Below, one piece after another: positions 27,421 through 34,697 of a stretch of 64,000 nucleotides of DNA; within the stretch, counting starts at the first letter, position 1, and each line of letters opens with the position of its first letter. The position numbers and the translations under genes are program-made. Source of the DNA: Pseudanabaena sp. Chao 1811 (GTDB lineage: Bacteria; Cyanobacteriota; Cyanobacteriia; Pseudanabaenales; Pseudanabaenaceae); assembly GCF_027942295.1 (NCBI RefSeq), contig NZ_CP101416.1, positions 1,697,501 to 1,761,500 of the forward strand. Direction: 5' to 3'. The notes beneath the pieces were generated by a model that saw only the letters and a list, made by a program, of their open reading frames with translations, did not search any database and had not been told where the DNA came from.

Positions 27421-28311
27421 TTATTTTTCAGGACAGGCTACCCCACCTGAGATATTACGACATTGCTCACGAATTTCAGATAACAGACTTGGGTTCAACT
27501 GCTTGGCTTTACTCAGAGCGAGTTCAAATTGTTTTTTCGCCTCAGGCACGTTATTCCCCATCCACAACACCTGCCCCTTCAGATAATATAGCTCTGGATT
27601 GTTAGGTGCAGAAACTAGTGCCTTATTTACGGCTTCTAAGGCAGGAGCCGCAATTCTTGCATCACGATAGGCTAGAGCAATACCACGCCATTTCAGATAG
27701 TCAGGAGCCGCATATTGCTTCAGGCTTGCTAATGCAGACTCAAGGTCAGACAAAGGTAGTACTGAGGCAATCAGCATATCGATATAGCCCTTAATCAAAT
27801 TCAGCTCAGGATCGTTAGGGTCGATATCCTGTGCTTTTTTGATATTGTCAAATACACTCTGCACAAGGGGCAAAGCTCTAGGGGCGCTAGATACGCCTTC
27901 AGTTTTAACAATATATCCAGCTTCAATCAAGTCACTTGCAGCTAGATAAAGATAGGCACGGAGGTTATCTTTCCCCTGTAATGCCTCAGCATTGCGCCGA
28001 ACTCGTTTGCCAGCTACTTGCATTCCTAGATAGTCTTCTTTGGCATAAAAAGTCGAAGCCCGCAACGCAAAGACGAGTGGCTCATCAGCTTCTGTACCTA
28101 TGGCTTTGTCTATTTGCTTCACTGCCTCTACATAGTTGCCCTCTTTAAACATTAGTTCAAAGGCTTTTTGGGTTTCGCTACCGATCGCCCTAGCATTTGA
28201 GGTGCGAAACGGATCGGCGGCGAAGCTAGGCATTGCGGTGGCGACGCTGACTAATGCTGCCAATAGGGATGCAAATATTGGTGCAGATATTGGTTTCAAA
28301 GGACGCTTCAT
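27421..28311 (-). CDS. Secreted TPR-repeat protein (Sll0314/Alr1548-like)
   Basis: The 296-residue protein has a signal peptide (MKRPLKPISAPIFASLLAAL, cleavage near SFAA). The mature part holds TPR-like helix pairs, for example FELMFKEGNYVEAVKQIDKAIG (about 52-74), YLKWRGIALAYRDARIAAPALEAVNKAL and PELYYLKGQVLWMGNNVPEAKKQFELAL. Two cysteines near the C-terminus (EQCRNISGGVACPEK) may form a disulfide. It resembles the cyanobacterial Sll0314/Alr1548 TPR family, a call from memory. It probably acts as a periplasmic scaffold; partner unknown. Confidence 0.8.
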   Translation of the reverse strand: MKRPLKPISAPIFASLLAALVSVATAMPSFAADPFRTSNARAIGSETQKAFELMFKEGNYVEAVKQIDKAIGTEADEPLVFALRASTFYAKEDYLGMQVAGKRVRRNAEALQGKDNLRAYLYLAASDLIEAGYIVKTEGVSSAPRALPLVQSVFDNIKKAQDIDPNDPELNLIKGYIDMLIASVLPLSDLESALASLKQYAAPDYLKWRGIALAYRDARIAAPALEAVNKALVSAPNNPELYYLKGQVLWMGNNVPEAKKQFELALSKAKQLNPSLLSEIREQCRNISGGVACPEK

Positions 28312-28557
28312 ATAATTTCCCCGAAAATCTCAGGCTATAGGTAGTTAGCAAAGTTTAGATCGTATTCTTAGGCATTCTGTCAAAATTTATTCGGACTTAA
28401 CCTAAACACTTAATCTAAATTTAGTCTGAATTTTTGATCTGCCTGCAATATAGTACTTTGATATATCGAAAGACGATTTTAATTTACAAAAAGTTTCTGA
28501 CCTTCACCTGATGGTCTAGATCACAAGCTAGCGATCAGTTTTACATTTGCGATTCGA

Positions 28558-31500
28558 CTACTTTTGCGTACCAATCCCATCGCAGAGATGTCTGTCGCTT
28601 TCGCTGACGTTAATGTTGTAGGTTAAATAAGCGCGTACTCTGTCGCAACTGCGCCCCATCAAAGCGTCTAAATCCCAACCTGTATTACGATTCCAGAGTT
28701 TGATAGTGGTATCACTGCTACCAGAAGCCAAAGTCTTGCCATCGGGACTAAAACTCACGTGCAAGACACTGCCGTCATGCCCCTTGAGGGTGCGAATTTC
28801 GGTTCCTGTCTCCAGATTCCAGAGTTTGATTGTCTTGTCTTTACTACTAGAAGCCAAAATCTTGCCATCAGGGCTAAAACTCACACTCCCGACAGACTTA
28901 TCATGCCCCTTGAGGGTGCGAATTTCGGTTCCTGTTTCTAGATTCCAGAGTTTGATTGTCTTGTCAAAGCTACCAGAAGCCAAAGTCTTGCCATCAGGAC
29001 TAAAACTCACGCTAATGACAAAGTTATCATGTCCCTTGAGGGTGCGAATTTCGGTTCCTGTCTCCAGATTCCAGAGTTTGATTGTATAGTCACCACTACC
29101 AGAAGCCAAAGTCTTGCCATCGGGGCTAAAATTCACGCTATAGACAGAGCTATCATGTCCTTTGAAGGTGCGAATTTCGGTTCCTGTCTCTAGATTCCAG
29201 AGTTTGATTGTATAGTCACCACTACCAGAAGCCAAAGTCTTGCCTTCGGGGCTAAAACTCACGCTATTGACAAAGTTATCATGTCCCTTGAGAGTGCGAA
29301 TTTCGGTTCCTGTCTCTAGATTCCAGAGTTTGATTGTCGTGTCAACACTACCAGAAGCCAATGTCTTGCCATCGGGGCTAAAACTCACGCTAAAGACAGA
29401 GTTATCATGTCCCTTGAGAGTGCGAATTTCGTTTCCTGTCTCTAGATTCCAAAGTTTGATTTTATAGGCACTATTACCAGAAGCCAAAGTCTTGCCATCG
29501 GGACTAAAATTCACGCTATTGACAGAGTTCTCCTGCCTCTTGAGAGTGCGAATTTCGGTTCCTATCTCTAGATTCCAGAGTTTGATTGTCTTGTCCCAAC
29601 TACCAGAAGCCAAAGTCTTGCCATCAGGACTAAAAATCACGCTAAAGACAGAGTTATCATGTCCCTTGAGGGTGCGAATTTCGGTTCCTGTCTCTAGATT
29701 CCAGAGTTTGATTGTCTTGTCACCACTACCAGAAACCAAAGTCTTGCCATCGGGTCTAAAACTCACGCTAAAGACAAAGTTATCATGTCCCTTGAGAGTG
29801 CGAATTTCGGTTCCTGTCTCTAGATTCCAGAGTTTGATTGTCTTGTCACCACTACCAGAAACCAAAGTCTTGCCATCGGGGCTAAAACTCACGCTAAAGA
29901 CAAAGTTATCATGTCCTTTGAGGGTGCGAATTTCGTTTCCTGTCTCTAGATTCCAGAGTTTGATTGTCTTGTCACCACTACCAGAAACCAAAGTCTTGCC
30001 ATCGGGGCTAAAACTCACGCTAAAGACAAAGTTATCATGTCCTTTGAGTGTGCGAATTTCGTTTCCTGTCTCTAGATTCCAGAGTTTGATTGTCTTATCT
30101 TCACTACCAGAAGCCAAAGTCTTGCCATCGGGGCTAAAACTCACTCTTGTGACAGAAATATCATGCCCATTGAAGGTACGAATTTCGGTTCCTGTCTCCA
30201 GATTCCAGAGTTTGATTGTCTTGTCATCACTACCAGAAGCCAAAGTCTTGCCATCGTGGCTGAAGCTCAAGCTATTGACAGCTTTCTCATGCCCCTTGAG
30301 GGTGCGAATTTCAGTTCCTGTCTCTAGATTCCAAAGTTTGATTGTCTTGTCACCACTACCAGAAGCCAAAGTCTTGCCATCGGGGCTAAAACTCACTCTT
30401 ATGACAGAACTATCATGCCCTTCTATGCGGTTACGTTCGCCTCCCTCATTAAGAGCTTCTAGCAGAGCGTTTGTCACCTCTGGACGGCTTACCCGTTGGC
30501 TTTGTAGGATTTTCCCTGCCTTAATTGCTGTAACAAAAGCATCCAATTCCTTTCCCTTATCCAACAGAGACAAAGACGCAGATCCAAGAGCATCGGCAAG
30601 ATTAAGTTCTGCCTCTCTATTTTTTTGCCAAGCCATCCACCCCAACCCCGCACTAATCAGCACCGCCACCAACGAACCCGCCGCAATTCGCCTCGCGGTT
30701 CTAATCTTTTCATTCTTCTGTCGTTCCACTTGCGTGACACTCGACTCAATAAACGCGATCGCTATCGCATCCAAATTAGGCAGAGATCCTTCCTTTTGGA
30801 GTTCCACAATTCGCGCCAACTTCGAGCCATTCCAGAGTTCGCTATTAGCTTTTTGCCGATCCTGCTGACCCAACTCATGCCACTGGTTCGCATCCGCATA
30901 CAAGCGATTTCTGAGGACAATGATCTCCTCCTTTTCTCGAATTAAATCCTGTAACACCTTCCAAGAACGCAGCAATTCCTCATGGGCAACTTCCACCGTC
31001 GCTTTGCCATCTTCTCCCTTGCTCACCAAAAGCCGATGATCGATCAGTTGATCCAGCACATCCTTTTGGATCGCATCCACCTCAAAAATCGCCTTGTCAG
31101 CCCTTCTACTCACCGCCTCCTTGCCCGACAACTCGATTAACTCTAGAAAAATTTGCTCCGCGACTTTCCGTTCTTGTTCATTAAATTGACCATAAATCCT
31201 ATTCGCCTGTTGCTGAAGTGCGCCCGTTACGCCCCCCAACTCCTGATAAGTCTCAGCATTTAAAACCCTGTCTTGCAGATCATCCTTATTCCACAATAAA
31301 TTCAAGGTATATTGCAAAAGCGGCAAAGAACCAGCCTGTTGCTTAAAATCAGCAATAATTTGCTCGATTAATCCCTTTTCAAAAACAACGCCATTTCTAG
31401 CCGCAGGTTCCGCGATCGCCAATCTCAGATCGCGATCGTCCATATCTGTGAGCATCAAACTATAGCGATCGTGGAGTTTCCCTAAGTCTGGATAAGGACT

Positions 31501-32148
31501 TAATTTATCCAGAAAATCCGCCCGCATCGTCAAAATGACTTTAATAGAACTATCTGATTTCTCAATCAACTTAATCAGACTTTTAATAAACAAATCCCGC
31601 TCTGTCTTCGGTGTGCGCGTAAACAACTCCTCAAATTGATCGATAAAAATCAACCACTGAGCATCCTGCTTCAGAGATTGCTCCACTTGAATTAACGTAT
31701 CCTCTTTAACTATTTGAGCCAGTTTCGCTTTCGATTTGTATGTAGGTTGAAGAGAGACATAAAAAGATTCAAAGGGACTAACATCAGGAACAAAAGAGAA
31801 TAGCTTAAATAGACTCAAACTTGGTTGCTTTTTTAACGCAGGCACTAATCCCGCCTGAATCAGCGATGATTTCCCACTGCCAGATGCGCCCAAAAGCAAA
31901 AGCACATTCTTATGTTTTAAATGCTCTGTTAAATTTTCAATCCAGCGATCGCGCCCAAAAAATTTATCATGATCCTCTACACCAAACTTCTCCAAACCCA
32001 GATAAGGCGAAGCCTCAATCAGTTTGCTAGCCTGAATCTCAGCATCAGATTTTGTCTGAGAAATATAGGTGATATTGACCGTTCCTGTGTTTGTCCCAGC
32101 AACGCCAAAAACATCTTGAGCAGATACATCGGAATGGGGTTCAGTCAC
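28558..32148 (-). CDS. nSTAND NTPase with 14 WD40 repeats and an N-terminal amyloid-like motif
   Basis: The 1,196-residue NLR-like receptor has: (1) residues 12-25 DVFGVAGTNTGTVN, identical to the tail of the adjacent small protein; (2) an nSTAND1 NTPase (about 48-460) with P-loop LLGASGSGKSS (86-95), Walker B WLIFIDQFEELFT and an arginine-bearing ILTMRADF; (3) a predicted transmembrane helix near 488-510; (4) an alpha-helical linker; (5) fourteen 42-residue WD40 repeats (about 575-1162), two seven-bladed propellers' worth; (6) a tail with RSC and HLCDGI also seen in the TIR-WD40 protein. Start GTG 32148 has AGAGG five bases upstream. In such proteins WD40 binding of a trigger drives NTPase oligomerisation. 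The trigger is unknown; pairing with the upstream gene suggests a cell-death or defence switch. Confidence 0.9.
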   Translation of the reverse strand: MTEPHSDVSAQDVFGVAGTNTGTVNITYISQTKSDAEIQASKLIEASPYLGLEKFGVEDHDKFFGRDRWIENLTEHLKHKNVLLLLGASGSGKSSLIQAGLVPALKKQPSLSLFKLFSFVPDVSPFESFYVSLQPTYKSKAKLAQIVKEDTLIQVEQSLKQDAQWLIFIDQFEELFTRTPKTERDLFIKSLIKLIEKSDSSIKVILTMRADFLDKLSPYPDLGKLHDRYSLMLTDMDDRDLRLAIAEPAARNGVVFEKGLIEQIIADFKQQAGSLPLLQYTLNLLWNKDDLQDRVLNAETYQELGGVTGALQQQANRIYGQFNEQERKVAEQIFLELIELSGKEAVSRRADKAIFEVDAIQKDVLDQLIDHRLLVSKGEDGKATVEVAHEELLRSWKVLQDLIREKEEIIVLRNRLYADANQWHELGQQDRQKANSELWNGSKLARIVELQKEGSLPNLDAIAIAFIESSVTQVERQKNEKIRTARRIAAGSLVAVLISAGLGWMAWQKNREAELNLADALGSASLSLLDKGKELDAFVTAIKAGKILQSQRVSRPEVTNALLEALNEGGERNRIEGHDSSVIRVSFSPDGKTLASGSGDKTIKLWNLETGTEIRTLKGHEKAVNSLSFSHDGKTLASGSDDKTIKLWNLETGTEIRTFNGHDISVTRVSFSPDGKTLASGSEDKTIKLWNLETGNEIRTLKGHDNFVFSVSFSPDGKTLVSGSGDKTIKLWNLETGNEIRTLKGHDNFVFSVSFSPDGKTLVSGSGDKTIKLWNLETGTEIRTLKGHDNFVFSVSFRPDGKTLVSGSGDKTIKLWNLETGTEIRTLKGHDNSVFSVIFSPDGKTLASGSWDKTIKLWNLEIGTEIRTLKRQENSVNSVNFSPDGKTLASGNSAYKIKLWNLETGNEIRTLKGHDNSVFSVSFSPDGKTLASGSVDTTIKLWNLETGTEIRTLKGHDNFVNSVSFSPEGKTLASGSGDYTIKLWNLETGTEIRTFKGHDSSVYSVNFSPDGKTLASGSGDYTIKLWNLETGTEIRTLKGHDNFVISVSFSPDGKTLASGSFDKTIKLWNLETGTEIRTLKGHDKSVGSVSFSPDGKILASSSKDKTIKLWNLETGTEIRTLKGHDGSVLHVSFSPDGKTLASGSSDTTIKLWNRNTGWDLDALMGRSCDRVRAYLTYNINVSESDRHLCDGIGTQK
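28663..30426 (-). repeat. Fourteen tandem 126-bp WD40-coding repeats
   Basis: Each 126-bp unit encodes GHD..V.SVSFSPDGKTLASG-type blades. Repeats 4, 5 and 6 are almost identical in DNA, and the others differ mainly at a few codons. Counting the G of GH as position 1, variability is concentrated at positions 3-5, 7-8, 23 and 25. Such arrays invite unequal exchange and are prone to assembly collapse. Confidence 0.9.
32074..32115 (-). other. Shared 14-codon motif, copy in the nSTAND gene
   Basis: Encodes DVFGVAGTNTGTVN near the N-terminus. It matches the copy at 32355-32396 in 38 of 42 bases; all four differences are at third codon positions and silent. Confidence 0.9.
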
Positions 32149-32182
32149 ATAAACCTCTATTAAACTTAATTACTGATAATTG

Positions 32183-32312
32183 CCCCCTAGCCCCCAATTC
32201 TGGGGGAACAAGAAAAGAACTATCTTTCAAAGTCCCCCAGAATTGGGGGACTTAGGGGGAACAAGAAAATAAAATTCTTTCAAAGTCCCCCAGAATTGGG
32301 GGATTTAGGGGG
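32183..32312. repeat. Three copies of a CCCCCA(G/A)ATT(C/T)GGGGG-type palindrome
   Basis: Copies at about 32191-32206, 32234-32249 and 32287-32302; the last two share a longer direct repeat (TTTCAAAGTCCCCCAGAATT...). This motif class is common between cyanobacterial genes. It sits between the small effector-like gene and the nSTAND gene and could form hairpins in their shared transcript, setting the ratio of the two products. Confidence 0.75.
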
Positions 32313-32327
32313 CTTAGATATCTTCGC

Positions 32328-32726
32328 TTATTTCCCCTTATTCACATTCCCAACATTAACCGTTCCTGTGTTTGTACCAGCAACACCAAACACATCACCC
32401 GCAACCGTTACAGTTGTATTGTATTTGCCATCTTTAAACCCTTCAGGATCATTTTGTTTCAGTACATCCTCGGCGGCTCTCAGAATTTCTGCATCGCGAT
32501 CGATCGCGGCCTCAGTTAATTTCTTCTTGAGTGGTACTTCATAGGTTTCAGGATCTTTTTCATGTTCCTCTAAAACCACTTTTGCCCCATTATTGTCAGC
32601 AAACCTACGCTTAATCAGCGCTTTTAAACCCTCATAAGCATCCTTAACGCCTTTTTCTGCTACATCCTTAGAAGCAGCAACCGCACCAGCAACTAACGCA
32701 GTAATAATGAGAGAAACTGGTTCCAT
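32328..32726 (-). CDS. Small membrane-effector candidate ending in the shared amyloid-like motif
   Basis: The 132-residue protein starts MEPVSLIITALVAGAVAASK, a hydrophobic helix, followed by amphipathic helices (KDVAEKGVKDAYEGLKALIK) to about residue 95. A short linker leads to DVFGVAGTNTGTVN, with NVGNVNKGK nearby at the end. The plan (N-terminal hydrophobic helix, helical bundle, C-terminal motif shared with the neighbouring NLR's N-terminus) matches bacterial Bell-type analogues of fungal HeLo/HET-S pore-forming domains. That assignment is by architecture, not by alignment. GGAG lies nine bases before ATG 32726, fixing the start; an upstream TTG overlaps that site. It precedes the nSTAND gene by 179 bases on the same strand. 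Confidence 0.75.
   Translation of the reverse strand: MEPVSLIITALVAGAVAASKDVAEKGVKDAYEGLKALIKRRFADNNGAKVVLEEHEKDPETYEVPLKKKLTEAAIDRDAEILRAAEDVLKQNDPEGFKDGKYNTTVTVAGDVFGVAGTNTGTVNVGNVNKGK
32355..32396 (-). other. Shared 14-codon motif, copy in the small effector-like gene
   Basis: Encodes DVFGVAGTNTGTVN near the C-terminus of the 132-residue protein. Its codon-level comparison with 32074-32115 (four differences, all silent) indicates selection on the peptide rather than recent DNA copying alone. Confidence 0.9.
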
Positions 32727-32953
32727 CGTCTGACTCTCCAATGAATGACTAAACTTTATCTAAATTTTATATAGTTTACATAAAAAAAGCAAGCTCTCTC
32801 TTGTTTGACGCGCTGTCTTTTGACTGACTGAGCAAATACCATCATGATGAGTACAGACTAAAATTCAACTCGACTTTGCGGCTAAAACCGCGTAGGGCAT
32901 TAGCGGAGGCTTTGCCCTTATTTTTCGTGAATATATAAAGGAATAAATAAACT

Positions 32954-33295
32954 ATGAAACGCATTTTTTCGATCCTCGCGATCGCCTTAACTATTTTAAT
33001 GAGTCTCACCTTCAGTCAGCCCGCATTTGCAGAAGTATCCGCAGGGGCAAAAATCTTTAACAATAACTGCGCTCAATGTCATGCAGGTGGCAGAAATAAT
33101 GTAGTCGCAGCCAAAACCTTGAAAGCAGATGCTTTAGAAAAGTATGGCAAGAACACCGTTGAAGCGATTACCGCGCAAGTTACCAATGGCAAAGGAGCTA
33201 TGCCTGCTTTTGGCAAAAAACTTAGCGCCGAGGAAATTAACTTAGTAGCAAACTACGTCCTAGAGCAAGCTCAGAACGGTTGGGCTAAAGGCTAA
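32954..33295 (+). CDS. petJ: Cytochrome c6
   Basis: The 113-residue preprotein has a signal peptide (MKRIFSILAIALTILMSLTF, cleavage at AFA-EV) for the thylakoid lumen/periplasm. The mature class I cytochrome has CAQCH heme attachment and the axial Met in GAMPAFGKKLS. It carries electrons from cytochrome b6f to photosystem I, replacing plastocyanin when copper is scarce. The C-terminal QNGWAKG is typical. Its upstream gap contains a short palindrome CATCATGATG (about 32839-32848) whose meaning is unknown. It is followed by a 21-bp hairpin terminator and then sodC. Confidence 0.97.
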   Translation: MKRIFSILAIALTILMSLTFSQPAFAEVSAGAKIFNNNCAQCHAGGRNNVVAAKTLKADALEKYGKNTVEAITAQVTNGKGAMPAFGKKLSAEEINLVANYVLEQAQNGWAKG

Positions 33296-33340
33296 AAATC
33301 AACAGTAAAGCCACGCAATGCGTGGCTTTACTGTTGATTT
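33296..33340 (+). terminator. Terminator of petJ, 21-bp perfect stem
   Basis: Arms 33296-33316 and 33320-33340 pair exactly around AAT, flanked by GC. It begins right after the petJ stop codon. Confidence 0.88.
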
Positions 33341-33368
33341 ATAAAAGTTGCATTTTTTAGGTAATTGC

Positions 33369-33965
33369 ATGAATCAAAATAATTTTCAATCTCGATTTAT
33401 ATCTAAATTCGTAGTCTTGCTATCCTGCGCTACCGTAGCAGCGATCGCTACTCCAACTACAGCTATAGCCACTGAACAAACCAAAATCCCTAGAGCTAGT
33501 TCGCGTATTTTCAATATCAAAGGCGAACAGATAGGAACTGCCACCTTTGTTCAAACCCATGCAGGTGTCAAAGTAACTTTGCAAGTGCAGAAACTCAGAA
33601 AGGGTGAACATATGGTGCATCTCCATGAAAATGGAAAATGTGACGCACCAAACTTTAAGACTGCTGGCGATCATTTCAATCCCCAACCTTCAGATCAGAC
33701 TGGAGAGCATGAGCTTCATCACAAGCATGAAGATGGAAAGCACCAAAAACCTGCGGGAGATTTGCCCAACATTAATGTGCAGCAGGATGGTACTGGCTCA
33801 TTAACCGCCATATTACCAGCCCTAACCTTAGGTACTGGCAAAAATTCTTTGCTCAAGCAGGGAGGTACAGCAATCCTCATCCATGCAGGTGCAAATGGAA
33901 AATCGACAATTCCTAATGTGGATTACAAAACTCGGATTGCCTGTGGCGTTATTAAATCTGAATAG
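33369..33965 (+). CDS. sodC: Cu/Zn superoxide dismutase, secreted
   Basis: The 198-residue protein has an N-terminal membrane/signal segment (about 8-35, VVLLSCATVAAIATPTTA). The SodC core shows HMVHLHENGKCD (copper His-x-His and first disulfide Cys), AGDHFNP, a His-rich insertion (ELHHKHEDGKHQKPAGDLPNI), ILIHAGANG (last copper His) and RIACGVI (second Cys). It dismutates superoxide outside the cytoplasm. The extra histidines at about 110-125 could help capture metal. Start ATG 33369; a TTG at 33348 is less likely. Cu/Zn SOD is uncommon in cyanobacteria, most of which rely on Fe, Mn or Ni enzymes. Confidence 0.93.
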   Translation: MNQNNFQSRFISKFVVLLSCATVAAIATPTTAIATEQTKIPRASSRIFNIKGEQIGTATFVQTHAGVKVTLQVQKLRKGEHMVHLHENGKCDAPNFKTAGDHFNPQPSDQTGEHELHHKHEDGKHQKPAGDLPNINVQQDGTGSLTAILPALTLGTGKNSLLKQGGTAILIHAGANGKSTIPNVDYKTRIACGVIKSE

Positions 33966-33966
33966 T

Positions 33967-34068
33967 AAGTAGTTCAGCATATTTATCAACGCAACCCATA
34001 TTTATGTACCACCTGCTATGCGGACGTTACATAAATATGGATTTTAAGTTTACTTATGCTTGACTAAT
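33967..34068. repeat. Family A palindromic repeat, copy 4
   Basis: 102 bp: left AAGTAGTTCAGCATATTTAT, stem ATATTTATGTACCACCTGC with a few mismatches and apex TAT, right AAGTTTACTTATGCTTGACT. The stem is a diverged relative of copy 3's. Confidence 0.85.
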
Positions 34069-34144
34069 TGAAGGTAAAGATTATGACATTTATTGCTGGT
34101 TTGACCAAAAATCTGTTGCTCAATTTGAACTTCTCTGATCACCC

Positions 34145-34597
34145 ATGCTTGAATTAGCTTCCATTGTATTGACTTTGAATTTATCTACAGCTCCGAACCT
34201 AGAGTCTCATTCAAGTAGCAATCCCTTACCTATTAAAATTGCCCATGAGGTGAGAACTTCACAGGAAGTCGGTGGCACAATTCATATTGAACCAAACGAT
34301 CGCCCCATTGCTGGCAAGAAAACACGCATCTGGATCGCTTTGACTAAAAGGGGTGGCGAAATCATTCCCTATGAGAAATGTAATTGTCAAATGGAGGTGC
34401 GATCACTAAGCGATCGCAGCATTAAATTTACTTTATCCAATTCGCTAAATGTTATCGCGCGTTATTTTGGATTACCTAGCCTCGAAGTTACTTTTCCCCA
34501 GATAGGAAGATATGAGTTAAAACTGAGTGGTTCACCAAGGGAAGGTGAAAATTTTGCCCCCTTTGAATTAACTTTTACTACGAATGTTGGCAAATAG
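34145..34597 (+). CDS. Hypothetical periplasmic beta-sandwich-like protein next to UreH-like gene
   Basis: The 150-residue protein has a weak N-terminal hydrophobic segment (MLELASIVLTLNLS) and a strand-rich body: KTRIWIALTKRGGEIIPYEKCNCQMEV and a closing GRYELKLSGSPREGENFAPFELTF. The CNC motif near residue 80 could bind a metal. The fold pattern recalls FixH/YtkA-like or CopC-like small periplasmic domains, but I cannot name a family. It is followed by an 18-bp hairpin and a metal-transport-like membrane gene, which hints at copper handling. Confidence 0.6.
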   Translation: MLELASIVLTLNLSTAPNLESHSSSNPLPIKIAHEVRTSQEVGGTIHIEPNDRPIAGKKTRIWIALTKRGGEIIPYEKCNCQMEVRSLSDRSIKFTLSNSLNVIARYFGLPSLEVTFPQIGRYELKLSGSPREGENFAPFELTFTTNVGK

Positions 34598-34636
34598 CAG
34601 GGTTATGTCCCCGCCTTCGGCGGGGACATAACCCTG
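34598..34636 (+). terminator. Perfect 18-bp G/C-rich hairpin
   Basis: Arms 34598-34615 and 34619-34636 (CAGGGTTATGTCCCCGCC and complement) with loop TTC, one base after the preceding stop codon. Downstream GCACAAAGCGGTATA resembles the right edge of the family B elements. Confidence 0.72.
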
Positions 34637-34697
34637 TAATTCAAAACGCTATATACAGATATAGATATAGTTCGGCACAAAGCGGTATAAATAAAGA

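Noticed and set aside
28663-30426. Tandem repeats mistaken for CRISPR
   Set aside because: Units are 126 bp, protein-coding and in frame, with no short repeat/unique spacer alternation. I found no CRISPR array or cas gene in the window.
28700-30868. Long plus-strand reading frames opposite the nSTAND WD40 array (up to 458 codons)
   Set aside because: They are antisense shadows of the 126-bp repeats; the repeat length is a multiple of three, so any open frame recurs. The products are repetitive with no domain, and no ribosome site fits.
32183-32312. CCCCCAGAATTGGGGG palindromes as an attachment site
   Set aside because: The motif is spread widely in cyanobacterial genomes and no integrase or tRNA adjoins.
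32839-32848. CATCATGATG palindrome upstream of petJ as a copper-regulator site
   Set aside because: Too short and unlike the BlaI/PetR-type sites I know of; recorded in the petJ entry only.
34083-34157. 24-codon ORF overlapping the start of the 150-residue gene
   Set aside because: It could be a leader peptide, but it lacks a clear ribosome site and any regulatory residue pattern.
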